From Citrifermentans bremense R1 (GTDB lineage Bacteria; Desulfobacterota; Desulfuromonadia; Geobacterales; Geobacteraceae), in NCBI RefSeq assembly GCF_000426865.1, contig NZ_AUGE01000001.1, forward strand, positions 186,001 to 250,000: DNA of 64,000 bases, in the 5' to 3' direction. Position numbers and translations under genes: made by a program. Under the pieces are notes generated by a model. The model was given only the letters and a program-made list of their open reading frames with translations. It was not told where the DNA came from and made no database searches. This document shows, piece after piece, positions 46,902 through 55,700 of the stretch. How positions within the stretch are numbered: the first letter of the stretch is position 1; every line of letters starts with the position of its first letter.

Positions 46902-48230
46902 TCAGGCCCCTGACCTTGCTCCCTTGAGCGCTTTGAGCTTCGCGGTCAGCGAAGGGATCACCTGGAACAGGTCGCCGACGATCCCGTAGCTTGCCACCTC
47001 GAAGATGGGGGCCTCCGGGTCGCGGTTGATGGCGATCACCACGTCGGAATCCTGCATTCCCACCAGGTGCTGGATGGCGCCGGAGATGCCGCAGGCGATG
47101 TAGACCTTGGGGCGCACCGTCTTCCCGGTCTGCCCCACCTGGCGGTCCTGGGGCATCCACCCCGCGTCGACCGCGCTTCTGGACGCGCCCACCACCCCGC
47201 CCAGGACCTCGGCCAGCTCCTCGAGCAGGCCGAAGTTTTCCTTGGCCATCATCCCCCTGCCGCCGGAGATGATGAACTCGGCTCCGGCGATGTCCACCTT
47301 GGAGCCCCCTTTGTCCATCAGGATGTCGAGCACCTTCACCTGGACTTCGTCCTCGGCTACCGGGACCGGCTCGCGCACGATCTCACCTTTGAGGCTCGGG
47401 TCGAATTCCGGCATCGGCATCACGTGCGGCCTTACCGTGGACATCTGGGGGCGGAACTTGTCGCAGACGATGGTGGCCATGATGTTGCCGCCGAAAGCGG
47501 GGCGGGTCTGCATCAGGTTCCCCTTGTCGATGGAAAGGCCGGTGCAGTCGGCGGTGAGACCCGTGGCGAGCACGGTGGCCACCACGCCAGCCAGGTCACG
47601 CCCAAGCCCGGTGGCGCCCATCAGGATCACCTCCGGCTTGTACTTCTCGACCAGCGCGCAAAGGCTCTTCTGGTACGCCTCGGTACGGTAGTGGCGCAAG
47701 ACCGGAGCGTCCATGAGGTAGACCGTCTCGGCACCGTACCCCATCGCCTGGCGGCAGAGGTGCTCCACCTGATCCCCCATCACCACCGCACAGAGCGGGC
47801 AGTTGCGGGCGGCCGCGAGCTCCTTCCCCTTCCCCAGGAGTTCCCAGGAGACCTTGGCGGCCTCCCCCTCGGTCTGCTCGATGAAGACCCAGACGCCGCG
47901 ATAGGCGGCGAGCTTCTCCTTTAAAGCGGCCTCCTCCGGGTCGAGTTCCTCCTCGACGGGGGCTCCGGCGGCAGCCGCCGCCAGCTCGTCCAGGATCCGC
48001 TTCTCCTCCGGGGTGAAGGCCATCTCTATGGCCTGCGCGGGGCAGACCTTGACACATTTGACGCAGCCGATGCACTTGGACGCGTCTATGATCGGCTCTC
48101 CCGCCTCGTTCATCTGGATGGCGTCGACCGGGCAGGCGCTCTGGCAGCGGGCGCCGCAGGCGATGCAGCGCCCTTCCAGCAACGCCGCTTTTCCGCGCGG
48201 CTTCTTCGGTTTCTTCACAGCTTCAGTCAT
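46902..48230 (-). CDS. etfA: Electron transfer flavoprotein alpha subunit with N-terminal ferredoxin domain
   Basis: 442 residues, about 120 more than plain EtfA. The extra part is a two-cluster ferredoxin domain: [13 protein letters not shown] (with three residues between the second and third Cys) and [12 protein letters not shown]. The EtfA part ends with the FAD-binding block: [31 protein letters not shown] and ASYGIVGDL. The chosen ATG has AGGA seven bases upstream; ten further codons start at GTG without one. It transfers electrons from acyl-CoA dehydrogenases to the membrane Fe-S protein next door. The ferredoxin domain may also support bifurcation-like reactions (inference). Confidence 0.94.
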   Translation of the reverse strand: MTEAVKKPKKPRGKAALLEGRCIACGARCQSACPVDAIQMNEAGEPIIDASKCIGCVKCVKVCPAQAIEMAFTPEEKRILDELAAAAAGAPVEEELDPEEAALKEKLAAYRGVWVFIEQTEGEAAKVSWELLGKGKELAAARNCPLCAVVMGDQVEHLCRQAMGYGAETVYLMDAPVLRHYRTEAYQKSLCALVEKYKPEVILMGATGLGRDLAGVVATVLATGLTADCTGLSIDKGNLMQTRPAFGGNIMATIVCDKFRPQMSTVRPHVMPMPEFDPSLKGEIVREPVPVAEDEVQVKVLDILMDKGGSKVDIAGAEFIISGGRGMMAKENFGLLEELAEVLGGVVGASRSAVDAGWMPQDRQVGQTGKTVRPKVYIACGISGAIQHLVGMQDSDVVIAINRDPEAPIFEVASYGIVGDLFQVIPSLTAKLKALKGARSGA

Positions 48231-48296
48231 GAACTTTTCCTGTTTGGGTATTTGTTCCACGGCGCGGCCTTTGAGGACCCCGACCGTGGTGTCAAG

Positions 48297-49109
48297 CTAG
48301 AGCGCGAGAAGGTCCTTCTCCATCATCTTGTCTATCAAAAGCTGCGCCGCGCCGTCCGGGTCGCGGGCGCCGTCGCCAAGCATCTCCCCCTTGGCGCGCT
48401 CCGGCGAGAAGATCCGGCTCACCCAGGTCGGGGAACCTTTAAGACCAATGGTGTTGACGTCGAGGCCGAGCACCGAGTTGTCCCAGAGCTCCACCTTGGC
48501 GTCGGCAGAATCGAGCCGCATGGCGACCGTCGGGTAGCGCGGGCGGTTCAGCTCTCTAACCACGGTGAGGAGCACCGGAAGCGGCGCCTCGACGTGCTCG
48601 TGCCTTCCTTCGAGCTTCCTTGAGACCTTGATCTTCTTCGCGGCAGGCTCCAGTTCGTCGACCCGATCCACCAGGGTGAGCTGGGCCAACTTAAGCCTCG
48701 TGGCGATGCCGGGGCCGACCTGGGCAGTATCGCCGTCGATGGTCTGCTTACCGCAGATGACCACCCCGACCTCTTCCTCCTCGCCAAGCTTCTCGATGGC
48801 AGCCGCCAAAACCTTGCTGGTCGCCAGCGTATCGGCGCCGCCAAAGACGCGATCGGAGAGGAGCACGGCGCGGTCGACGCCCAGCGCCAACGCCTTTCTC
48901 AGGGTCGCCTCGGCATTCGGAGGGCCCATGGATATGGCCACCACGTTGAAGCCGAAGCGGTCCTTGAAGCGCAGGCCCTCTTCTACGGCATGGGTATCGT
49001 AGGGATTTACGATGAAGGGAACACCCTCGCGGATCAGGGTGTTGGTGACGGGGTCGATCTGTACCTGCGTTGTATCGGGGACTTGCTTCACACAGACAAC
49101 TACCAGCAT
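48297..49109 (-). CDS. etfB: Electron transfer flavoprotein beta subunit
   Basis: 270 residues. EtfB blocks: MLVVVCVKQVPDTTQVQIDP, YDTHAVEEGLRFKD, DTLATSKVLAAAIEK, VVICGKQTIDGDTAQVGP and ETF signature-like LNRPRYPTVAMRL. It pairs with EtfA and binds AMP or FAD. The ATG with GAGGT four bases upstream is preferred to a GTG two codons earlier that overlaps that site. First gene of etfB-etfA-oxidoreductase; the 255-bp gap to the divergent TonB-like gene holds the promoter region. Confidence 0.95.
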   Translation of the reverse strand: MLVVVCVKQVPDTTQVQIDPVTNTLIREGVPFIVNPYDTHAVEEGLRFKDRFGFNVVAISMGPPNAEATLRKALALGVDRAVLLSDRVFGGADTLATSKVLAAAIEKLGEEEEVGVVICGKQTIDGDTAQVGPGIATRLKLAQLTLVDRVDELEPAAKKIKVSRKLEGRHEHVEAPLPVLLTVVRELNRPRYPTVAMRLDSADAKVELWDNSVLGLDVNTIGLKGSPTWVSRIFSPERAKGEMLGDGARDPDGAAQLLIDKMMEKDLLAL

Positions 49110-49364
49110 GGACACCTCGGTTCTATTTGATGCTTCAGGCTACGATACTTCAGCCGAAAAAAAATTGATCCAGGTCAAGCGGGGGGGAAATGGTCAACGG
49201 TTCGAAGGCGTTAGACAGCGGAGAGTATGCCTGCAGCCTTGATTCCCCTTGCATTTTACCGGCCTATCTTCTACCATCACAAAGCCTGCGGGGGGGCTCC
49301 CCGCGTGAGGCCAGCCGGCCGACATCTGCACAAAAAATAAACACCCGGCCATGGGTGGAGCTAC

Positions 49365-50210
49365 ATGTCAGATAGATACGTCGAGAAAAATTTCCTCTAT
49401 TTGCTGCTTTTTTCGGCACTACTCCACGTAGGTGCCTTTTTAATTATCACGACCCTGCCCCAAGAACAACCCAAAACAGCTCCGGAGCCAACTTTCGTCG
49501 ACCTGACCGATCTCCCCGACCTGCAGCCCCAGCCAACCCTGCCGAAAAAAGCGGCACCCAAGCCGGAGATCAAGAGGTATGCGGAGACGCCGCAACGGGT
49601 GGCGAAGGAGATGGCGCCCAAAGCAAAGGGCGCGTTCGACAGGCTGACCCCGTCGCTGCCGCGCCTGCCCAACTTGCGCCCTGCCCCCCCGGGACCCGCC
49701 GTGCCTGCGCCGCAGCCGGAGGAGACGGCCAAAGCGCCGGTTTCGCGCGGCGAGGGGATACTGAAGCCGCGCGCCCAGCAGCTGCCCGACCGCTCCCGCC
49801 TCTTCCCCAGCGCCAACAGGCTCGCCCGGCTGGAGGAGAACTACCGGGAGAAGTACAGGAGCGAGGTCGAGGAGGGAGAGACCCGCTTCCTCAACACCGA
49901 GGACATCCAGTTCGGCTCCTTCCTGCGCCGCCTGGAGACCGCGGTCTACGGCGTCTGGCACTACCCGCAGGCGGCGCTTTTGCGCGGCATCGAGGGGACC
50001 ACGCCGGTCAAGATCACCTTCAACAGGAAAGGAGAGATCGTCAACATCGACCTCCTGGAGAGTTCCGGGAGCAAGATCCTCGACGACGAGGTGTTCAGGG
50101 CCCTGAACGCGCTGGGCCCCATCGGCTCCTTCCCCAAGGGGTACCGCGGCGAAACCTTCAAGCTGATCGCCTTCTTCCACTACGGCAACGGCGGCGGCAG
50201 GCTCCGTTAG
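49365..50210 (+). CDS. TonB-family energy transducer
   Basis: 281 residues. One N-terminal helix (FLYLLLFSALLHVGAFLII) with the TonB-type His is followed by a proline-rich periplasmic spacer (PDLQPQPTLPKKAAPKPEIK and onward to residue 150) and a C-terminal TonB fold: GVWHYPQAALLRGIEGTTPVK, FNRKGEIVNIDLLESSG and DDEVFRALNAL. It couples the inner-membrane proton motive force to outer-membrane receptors. No exbB/exbD genes are nearby. GGAG is four bases before the ATG. The stop overlaps the convergent galU end by 4 bp. Confidence 0.9.
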   Translation: MSDRYVEKNFLYLLLFSALLHVGAFLIITTLPQEQPKTAPEPTFVDLTDLPDLQPQPTLPKKAAPKPEIKRYAETPQRVAKEMAPKAKGAFDRLTPSLPRLPNLRPAPPGPAVPAPQPEETAKAPVSRGEGILKPRAQQLPDRSRLFPSANRLARLEENYREKYRSEVEEGETRFLNTEDIQFGSFLRRLETAVYGVWHYPQAALLRGIEGTTPVKITFNRKGEIVNIDLLESSGSKILDDEVFRALNALGPIGSFPKGYRGETFKLIAFFHYGNGGGRLR

Positions 50211-51073
50211 CAGCCAAGCCTCTTCCTGAGAAATGCAAGAAACTCCCCGTTGAACTCGTCCCTTTTCAGCGCCATATCCACAGTCGCCTTCAAAAAGCCC
50301 AGCTTGTCCCCGCAGTCGTGGCGTATGCCGTCGAAACGGCAACCGTAGATCGACTCCTCGCGCGAGAGCGTCTTGATGGCGTCGGTGAGCTGGATCTCCC
50401 CCCCCTTCCCAGGCTCCTGGTTCTCCAGGATCGGGAAGATCCCCGGGGTGAGTATGTAGCGGCCGATGATGGCGAGATCCGACGGGGCCTCGGCGACCGG
50501 CGGCTTCTCCACCAGGTCGAGCACCTCGAAGGCGCGGTTGGCCAGGTGGTTCGCGCGTACGCAGCCGTAGGAGGAGATGGTCTCGATGGGGACCTGCTCC
50601 AGGGCCAGTACGGGGGAGCGGTAGCTCTCGTAGGTCTCCAGGAGCTGGGACAGGCAGGGTTGTTGCGCGTCGATGATGTCGTCGCCCAATAGGACGGCGA
50701 AAGGCTCGTCGCCGATGAATTCCTTCGCGCAGAGGATGGCGTGGCCAAGTCCCAACGCCTCCTTCTGGCGCACGAAGAAGATGTTGGCCATCTCCGCGAT
50801 CTTGCGCACCTGGTGCAGTTCCTGGTCCTTCCCCTTCTCGTAGAGAAGCGATTCCAGCTCGAAAGAGATATCGAAGTGATCCTCGATCGCCCTCTTGCCG
50901 CGCCCGGTGACGAAGAGGATCTGCTCGATGCCGGACGCGACCGCCTCCTCCACCACGTACTGGACCAGCGGCTTGTCTATGAGCGGCAGCATCTCCTTGG
51001 GAGTCGATTTGGTCGCGGGCAAAAACCTGGTGCCGAGACCGGCGACGGGAAAAACGGCCTTTTTAACGCGCAT
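50207..51073 (-). CDS. galU: UTP-glucose-1-phosphate uridylyltransferase
   Basis: 288 residues, standard GalU length. It makes UDP-glucose for envelope polysaccharides. Motifs: VFPVAGLGTRFLPATKSTPK (nucleotide-binding), DKPLVQYVVEEA, FVRQKEALGLGHAIL, VLLGDDI and the glucose-binding VEKP. The ATG start is followed by the typical MRVKKAVFPVAG. It runs in the same direction as folD, which lies 103 bp upstream beyond a palindromic repeat. Confidence 0.96.
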   Translation of the reverse strand: MRVKKAVFPVAGLGTRFLPATKSTPKEMLPLIDKPLVQYVVEEAVASGIEQILFVTGRGKRAIEDHFDISFELESLLYEKGKDQELHQVRKIAEMANIFFVRQKEALGLGHAILCAKEFIGDEPFAVLLGDDIIDAQQPCLSQLLETYESYRSPVLALEQVPIETISSYGCVRANHLANRAFEVLDLVEKPPVAEAPSDLAIIGRYILTPGIFPILENQEPGKGGEIQLTDAIKTLSREESIYGCRFDGIRHDCGDKLGFLKATVDMALKRDEFNGEFLAFLRKRLGC

Positions 51074-51146
51074 GGCCTACTCCTTTAACTAAATTGCATA
51101 GAAAGGAACGCTCCCCTTCTGAAGGCTTTTCCGGGATCCGGAAGTC

Positions 51147-51169
51147 CCCCCTCCCCTGGCGGGAGGGGG
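51147..51169. repeat. C/G-rich palindrome between folD and galU
   Basis: A perfect 9-bp stem CCCCCTCCC/GGGAGGGGG with a 5-base loop CTGGC. It resembles the palindromes at 17.53, 34.33 and 63.25 kb. No T run follows on either strand, so it is not a clear terminator. Confidence 0.65.
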
Positions 51170-51176
51170 TTCCTCC

Positions 51177-52022
51177 TTAGAGACCCCTCTTGGCGGACTC
51201 AAGCGTGTTCTGCAGCAGCATGGTGATGGTCATGGGGCCGACGCCGCCGGGGACCGGCGTGATGGCCGAGGCGCGCTCGCTGGCCGCGGCGTATTCCACG
51301 TCCCCCACGAGCTTCTTCTCGCCCACCCGGTTCACGCCGACGTCGATCACCACGGCGCCCTCCTTGATCCAGGCCCCCTTGATCATCTCCGGCACCCCGA
51401 CCGCGGCGATGACCACGTCGGCCTGGGACACCTTCGCGGCCAGGTCGCGGGTCTTCGAATGGCACAGGGTCACGGTGGCGTTTTGCTGCAGGCACATGAA
51501 GGCCACGGGCTTGCCGACGATGTTGGAGCGGCCGACCACGACCACTTCCTTCCCTGAAAGCTCGACCCCCGCCTCCTTCAGCATCACCATCACGCCGTAG
51601 GGGGTGCAGGGCTGGAAGAGCGGCTTGCCGATCACCAGGCGCCCGACGTTATAGGGGTGGAAGCCGTCGGCATCCTTGTCCGGGGAGATCGCCTCCAGCA
51701 CGCGCTCGGTGTTGATCTGCTTGGGAAGCGGGAGCTGCACCAGGATGCCGTGGATCTTCGGGTCGTGGTTCAGCTTGTCGATCAGCGCCAGAAGCTCCGC
51801 CTCGCCGGTGTCGGCGGAAAGCTTATATTCGTCGGAAAAGATCCCCACGTCGGCGCATGCCTTTTCTTTCATGGAGACATAGACCTTGCTGGCGGGATCC
51901 TCCCCGACCAGCACCACGGCGAGACCGGGAACGATCCCCTTTTGTTTCAGCAGAGCCGCTTCCGCACTGATTTCAGCACGGATCTTCGCCGCGATGGCCT
52001 TGCCGTCGATGATTTTTGCCAT
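51177..52022 (-). CDS. folD: Methylenetetrahydrofolate dehydrogenase / cyclohydrolase FolD
   Basis: 281 residues. FolD interconverts 5,10-methylene-, methenyl- and 10-formyl-THF. Motifs: [14 protein letters not shown] (catalytic Lys), [52 protein letters not shown] (NADP-binding) and [17 protein letters not shown] longer frame upstream is open but the ATG with GGTGG upstream gives the family N-terminus [11 protein letters not shown]. Confidence 0.97.
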   Translation of the reverse strand: MAKIIDGKAIAAKIRAEISAEAALLKQKGIVPGLAVVLVGEDPASKVYVSMKEKACADVGIFSDEYKLSADTGEAELLALIDKLNHDPKIHGILVQLPLPKQINTERVLEAISPDKDADGFHPYNVGRLVIGKPLFQPCTPYGVMVMLKEAGVELSGKEVVVVGRSNIVGKPVAFMCLQQNATVTLCHSKTRDLAAKVSQADVVIAAVGVPEMIKGAWIKEGAVVIDVGVNRVGEKKLVGDVEYAAASERASAITPVPGGVGPMTITMLLQNTLESAKRGL

Positions 52023-52157
52023 TACATCCACCCCTTTTGTTTCATTAATAATATAAGGCGCACAGGTAATAGGGACCGGCGCCTGAGACAGTTTTTTAAA
52101 AGGGTGATAATAAGGAACCGGGAGGGTTTTGTAAAGCAGTTTGCAGGGATTCAGGGC

Positions 52158-52182
52158 AAAAAAAACCCCCGTGGAACGGGGG
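52158..52182 (-). terminator. Rho-independent terminator after the FmdB-like gene
   Basis: Stem CCCCCGT/ACGGGGG with a 3-base loop and eight T residues on the minus strand, starting 14 bp after the stop. It separates the zinc-ribbon gene from folD. Confidence 0.9.
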
Positions 52183-52195
52183 CGTTTCGGTTTTT

Positions 52196-52435
52196 TTAGG
52201 AAGCCGAAGGGCAACCGGCGCAGTTGCCACCGGAAGGACAAGCGGGGGCGGCTTTGGAACTGCCGTAGCCGTCGCCGTACCAGCCCCCCCCCTTGAGGGA
52301 GAACCCGGACTGTGAGATGAGTTTTTCCACCGAACCGCCGCAGGCGGGGCACTCGGAAGCGGGCGCGTCGGAGAACTTCTGGCGCAGCTCAAAGGTTTGA
52401 TCGCAGCTTTTGCAGTGATACTCGTAAAGTGGCAT
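52196..52435 (-). CDS. FmdB-family zinc ribbon protein
   Basis: 79 residues. The family opening is exact: [16 protein letters not shown], then CPACGG, giving a four-Cys zinc ribbon. The glycine-rich middle ([10 protein letters not shown]) and the second Cys group near the end ([12 protein letters not shown]) are usual for the longer members. It is thought to be regulatory, with no settled role. It is monocistronic: a terminator follows and an 84-bp gap precedes. Confidence 0.92.
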   Translation of the reverse strand: MPLYEYHCKSCDQTFELRQKFSDAPASECPACGGSVEKLISQSGFSLKGGGWYGDGYGSSKAAPACPSGGNCAGCPSAS

Positions 52436-52519
52436 CGCTTTTACTACCTCCTCTTTAACTAAACGCTACCGTAAGACGGCAACCGGCAGACCTAATATAA
52501 GTATCTGCATTCCCCTTTG

Positions 52520-52981
52520 TCAAGGGGCATCCGACTCAAGGCCCTTGGTCATGGCGAAGAGCAGGCGTGAGCGGTAGATGATTCCCACCACCTTTTTGCC
52601 GTCCACCACCGGGACCCTCTGGAAGCGGTGCGTGAGGAAAAGGTGCGCCACGTCACTCACCCGGGCGTCCTGGGTCACCGAGATCGGCTGGTGCTCCATG
52701 ATGTCCGAGATGGGGAGGTCCTTGATCCTGTCGCACAGGGAGGCGAAGAAGGCGGGATCGGATTTGTCCTCCGAGGCGCCGTCCATGAGGGCGGTGATGA
52801 TGCTGAGCGGGGTGAGGATGCCGGCAAGCCCGCCGCGGTCGTTCAGCACGATAAGCCCGGGCGCGGCGTTCATGAAGCTCTCGTCTCCGAAGTTGCTTTT
52901 CATGATCCGGACCGCCTCGCCCACCGTCGTCCTGACCGAAATCGACGGCACGTCCGTCACCATAATGTCTCTTGCCTTCAT
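52520..52981 (-). CDS. Tandem CBS-domain protein
   Basis: 153 residues forming one CBS pair: MVTDVPSISVRTTVGEAVRI with GLIVLNDRGGLAGILTPLSI, then EHQPISVTQDARVSDVAHLF with RVPVVDGKKVVGIIYRSRL. Such pairs bind adenine nucleotides or similar ligands and signal to partners. AGGAG lies before the ATG. Last gene of the yggT-divIVA-DUF167 group, nine bp after its neighbour; the partner is unknown. Confidence 0.92.
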   Translation of the reverse strand: MKARDIMVTDVPSISVRTTVGEAVRIMKSNFGDESFMNAAPGLIVLNDRGGLAGILTPLSIITALMDGASEDKSDPAFFASLCDRIKDLPISDIMEHQPISVTQDARVSDVAHLFLTHRFQRVPVVDGKKVVGIIYRSRLLFAMTKGLESDAP

Positions 52982-52990
52982 CGCTGCTCC

Positions 52991-53290
52991 TTACTGTATT
53001 TTAAGTAGTGAGAGGAGCGCGTCCTGGTCGACCCCTTCCACTTTGACCACCTTGTGCCTGGACTTCGCCCCGGACTTGATGCTCACCTTCGACTTCGCCA
53101 CACCGAGGGTCTTGGCGATCAGCTCGACGCACTGCTTGTTGGCGGCGTCCTCGACGGGGGGGGAGGTGAGCCTGAGCCTCAGTTCCCCCTCCTTGGGGCC
53201 GCAGATCTCACTGCGCGAGGCCCTGGGCTGCACGTGCACGGTAAAAAGGAGCCCCTCCGGCGTCGCGGTTACCCTTAGCTCCTCGCTCAT
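52991..53290 (-). CDS. DUF167 (YggU-like) protein
   Basis: 99 residues with the family core VHVQPRASRSEICGPKEGELRLRL, split here as VHVQPRASRSEI and LRLRLTSPPVEDAANK, ending in GAKSRHKVVKV. YggU proteins are small alpha/beta proteins of unknown role, very often encoded after yggT. It overlaps the divIVA stop by 4 bp, so they are co-translated. Confidence 0.9.
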   Translation of the reverse strand: MSEELRVTATPEGLLFTVHVQPRASRSEICGPKEGELRLRLTSPPVEDAANKQCVELIAKTLGVAKSKVSIKSGAKSRHKVVKVEGVDQDALLSLLKIQ

Positions 53291-53733
53291 TGATCGAGTG
53301 CGAGGAGCTTGTAGTAGTTGTCCAAGAGGGCCTTGAAGCCGCTTTCGAACTGAACCTTCTCCCTTTTGAGTTCCTGGATCTGGTTGTTGAGCTGAAGCAG
53401 CCTGTTTTCCGCTTCCGCCACGATCCGCTCCCCCTTAAGCTCCGCCTCGGAAACGATCAGTTGCGCCTCCTTCTGGGCGTTCGCCTTCATCTCCTCGGTG
53501 ATGCGCTGGGCGGCCAGCATGGTCTCGCGCAACTGCACCTCGCGCGCCTCCATCTCGGCCATGGCCTGGGCGTTGCGATTCAGGCGCTCCTTCAGGTCGT
53601 TGTTCTCCCTGATGAGCTCCTCCATTTCGCCGGCCACCGACTGCAGGAAGGCATCCACGTCCTCAGGGTCGAGCCCTCCCAGCATCTTTCCCTTGAACTG
53701 CTGCTGCTGGATGTCCATGGGCGATATTTTCAT
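53287..53733 (-). CDS. DivIVA-domain coiled-coil protein
   Basis: 148 residues. The N-terminal DivIVA signature is MKISPMDIQQQQFKGKMLGG followed by LDPEDVDAFLQSVAGEM. A long coiled coil fills the rest (LKERLNRNAQAMAEMEAREV, QIQELKREKVQFESGF). DivIVA proteins sense membrane curvature at poles and septa. A longer frame exists upstream but this ATG overlaps the yggT stop by 4 bp (ATGA), the normal coupling. In deltaproteobacteria this gene pairs with yggT in envelope growth. Confidence 0.92.
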   Translation of the reverse strand: MKISPMDIQQQQFKGKMLGGLDPEDVDAFLQSVAGEMEELIRENNDLKERLNRNAQAMAEMEAREVQLRETMLAAQRITEEMKANAQKEAQLIVSEAELKGERIVAEAENRLLQLNNQIQELKREKVQFESGFKALLDNYYKLLALDQ

Positions 53734-54059
53734 AGAGCCTGTCCCTTGAGTTGGTTGCTGAAGAGCATCAGGTAAGTGTAAGCGGTGTCGAAGACGATGA
53801 TCTGCACCAGGTAGATGAGGACGAAGAGCACCAACGGCGACAGGTCGAGCATTCCGGTGTTGGGCATGTAGCGGCGAATCCGCTGCAAGGCCGGTTCCGT
53901 GACGCGGTAGATGAAGTTTACGATGGGGTTGTAGGGGTCCGCGTTGATCCAGGAGATGATGACGCTTGCCAGCAGTATGTATTTGTAGATGGTGAGAACA
54001 CCGCTTGCCAGCTCTACTATCTTTGCAAGGGCCAAGAGAATGTTGGCTAGCAGTATCAT
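53730..54059 (-). CDS. YggT-family membrane protein
   Basis: 109 residues with helices at the start (ILLANILLALAKIVELASGV), around YKYILLASVIISWI, and near the end (SPLVLFVLIYLVQIIVF). Conserved block: NPIVNFIYRVTEPALQRIRR. GAGGGGG is four bases before the ATG. It heads the operon yggT-divIVA-DUF167-CBS; homologues are linked with septum and membrane organisation. Confidence 0.92.
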   Translation of the reverse strand: MILLANILLALAKIVELASGVLTIYKYILLASVIISWINADPYNPIVNFIYRVTEPALQRIRRYMPNTGMLDLSPLVLFVLIYLVQIIVFDTAYTYLMLFSNQLKGQAL

Positions 54060-54314
54060 TTATCCCCCTCAAAGCTTGGTTTTCGGCTTGCAAAGCTATA
54101 CAGAAATTGGCTTTGTTTGTCAAGGGTGGCTGCCCGGCGCAGGCACTGCTATTGCGGCAAAATTACAGCGGTAGTTTGATGAATAAACCTCCCCTTTGAC
54201 AAGGAGAACATCCGGGGCCTTCTGGTAATTTGTCTTTCTGAGACTTGCGCTGGGACTCCCTGCCAAAGGTTATGAGCTGCAACGGTGAGCAGTAACAGAG
54301 TCGGACATTATATA

Positions 54315-54343
54315 TTGACATGCAACAGAAGATGATTTAGAAA
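54315..54343 (+). promoter_or_regulatory. Promoter candidate for the tRNA-Sec gene
   Basis: A perfect TTGACA, a 17-base spacer and TAGAAA as a weak -10. Transcription would start within about ten bases of the tRNA 5' end. Confidence 0.45.
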
Positions 54344-54358
54344 CTCTTAGGCAAACGA

Positions 54359-54456
54359 GGAAGCACCACCGTCGCTGGTGGGCGGCCCGGTCTTCAAAAC
54401 CGGTGTGGGGGGTGAGAAACTTCCCAGGTGGGTTCGATTCCCATGTGCTTCCGCCA
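54359..54456 (+). tRNA. selC: Selenocysteine tRNA (anticodon UCA)
   Basis: 98 bases including encoded CCA. The acceptor stem is the 8 bp typical of tRNA-Sec (GGAAGCAC with GTGCTTCC), the discriminator is G, and the anticodon loop reads CTTCAAA within stem CCGGT.../ACCGG. A long variable arm (GTGGGGGGTGAGAAACTTCCCA region) and a T arm with GGTTCGATTCC follow. It inserts selenocysteine at UGA with SelA, SelB and SelD, none of which are in this window. Confidence 0.97.
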
Positions 54457-54489
54457 ATTACCGTTTCAGGACACTTCAACGCTATCCTA

Positions 54490-54514
54490 AACCCGCTAAT
54501 TCAGCGGGTTTTTT
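54490..54514 (+). terminator. Terminator after selC
   Basis: Stem AACCCGCT/AGCGGGTT, 5-base loop, six T residues, 33 bp after the tRNA end. Confidence 0.9.
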
Positions 54515-54749
54515 GTTTCCAGGGTTCCCACTCTCCCTTGGTGCCCCCCCTTATCCGTTAATAACGAATCTCCTTATTTACGTTTGCCCGGTTATCTGTC
54601 GACAGCAGACTGCCGAGCCCCTCCTCACATCCTATTTCTTTCAATAATTGCTTGATCAGGAGCACGCTTTAACTTAAAGTGCGCACGTTGTCGATCAGTC
54701 TCACACACGACGAACCCTGAACGTGGGGCTGTCGCGGAGGTCGCAGTAC

Positions 54750-55517
54750 ATGAAACACTCATTTCCATTCCGCATGATGATCATCGGTTTCTGCTTTCTC
54801 GCGGGATGCGCTACCGCTCAGAAGAACTCCAATGACACGGATACCATTCGCATCGGCGGCGACGCCGCATTGACCGAGGTGATCGCTCCGGTGGCGGAGA
54901 CCTTCGAGGAGGAGAACCCGTCGCTGCGCCTGATTACGCTGCAGAGCAAGCCGGGAACGGAACTCGCCGCTTTGCAAAACGACTCCCTCGATGCCGTCGT
55001 GTCCACCGTCAGCCTGGAAAGACTGCTAAAGCGCGCAGCTGAAACCGGACCGGCGCCGGCGGGAGCACTCTTTCGGGAAGTTCCCATCGGCAGCAACCAG
55101 ACCGTCGTCTTTCTCAACGACATCAAGATCAAGAAACTCACCAAGAAGCAGCTCAAGGCAATCTTCACCGGCAAGATCACCAACTGGAAGAAAGTGGGCG
55201 GCCCCAACCGGCGCATCGTCGTGGTCTGGTCGCCTGCAGCCGACGCGGAGAACGAGCTCTTCATCCGGGAGATTCTGCAGCGCGAGCGCGTCGTAGCCAA
55301 CTATGTTCCGGTGGCCAACGCCGAGGAGATGCGAAAGATAGTGCTGGAGACACCCGGCGCCATCGGCATAGGTCCGGACGCGCTGGTTTCTTACGGGGTG
55401 CGCGTCCCCGGCAGCCCGAAGATCGCCTCCTCCGTGGTACTGATCACCAAAGGGGAGCCTGCACCCAAAGTGCAGAAGCTTCTCGATCTCATCAAGGACG
55501 TTGCATTTCTCCCCTGA
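54750..55517 (+). CDS. PstS-like substrate-binding lipoprotein
   Basis: 255 residues with a lipoprotein signal ending in FLAGC (Cys-20 region), so it is anchored in the membrane. The binding-protein fold shows the PstS-like order: IRIGGDAALTEVIAPVAETF, VVFLNDIKIKKLTKKQLKAI, FTGKITNWKKVGGPNRRIVV and PGAIGIGPDALVSYGVRV. Phosphate or a similar oxyanion is the usual ligand. No transport genes are adjacent, so it may be an orphan sensor or scavenger. The chosen ATG has GGAGG nine bases upstream. Confidence 0.82.
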   Translation: MKHSFPFRMMIIGFCFLAGCATAQKNSNDTDTIRIGGDAALTEVIAPVAETFEEENPSLRLITLQSKPGTELAALQNDSLDAVVSTVSLERLLKRAAETGPAPAGALFREVPIGSNQTVVFLNDIKIKKLTKKQLKAIFTGKITNWKKVGGPNRRIVVVWSPAADAENELFIREILQRERVVANYVPVANAEEMRKIVLETPGAIGIGPDALVSYGVRVPGSPKIASSVVLITKGEPAPKVQKLLDLIKDVAFLP

Positions 55518-55700
55518 CCGATCCCCGCCTGGTTAAACTCGGAGAAGTCATCAGGAACATAAAGTGACCTCTATGTTGACCGCGGAAAACGCAGTCCGCC
55601 AACCTCCCCAGCTCGCGCATTCTGGAAATGACAAACGACCTGCGCTTATCGTTGCGCGACGCAACGGCCGTATTGCCAGCTTTCTCATGACAAGCAGTCG

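Noticed and set aside
52023-52352. Upstream 110-codon extension of FolD.
   Set aside because: It runs through a terminator region and is basic and non-conserved in look; the ATG at 52022 gives the family N-terminus.
53734-54123. Extension of the DivIVA frame across yggT.
   Set aside because: It is out of frame with yggT, which has clear membrane helices and the ATGA overlap with divIVA.
54270-54647. Short frames on both strands across selC.
   Set aside because: They overlap the tRNA-Sec gene and have no coding features.
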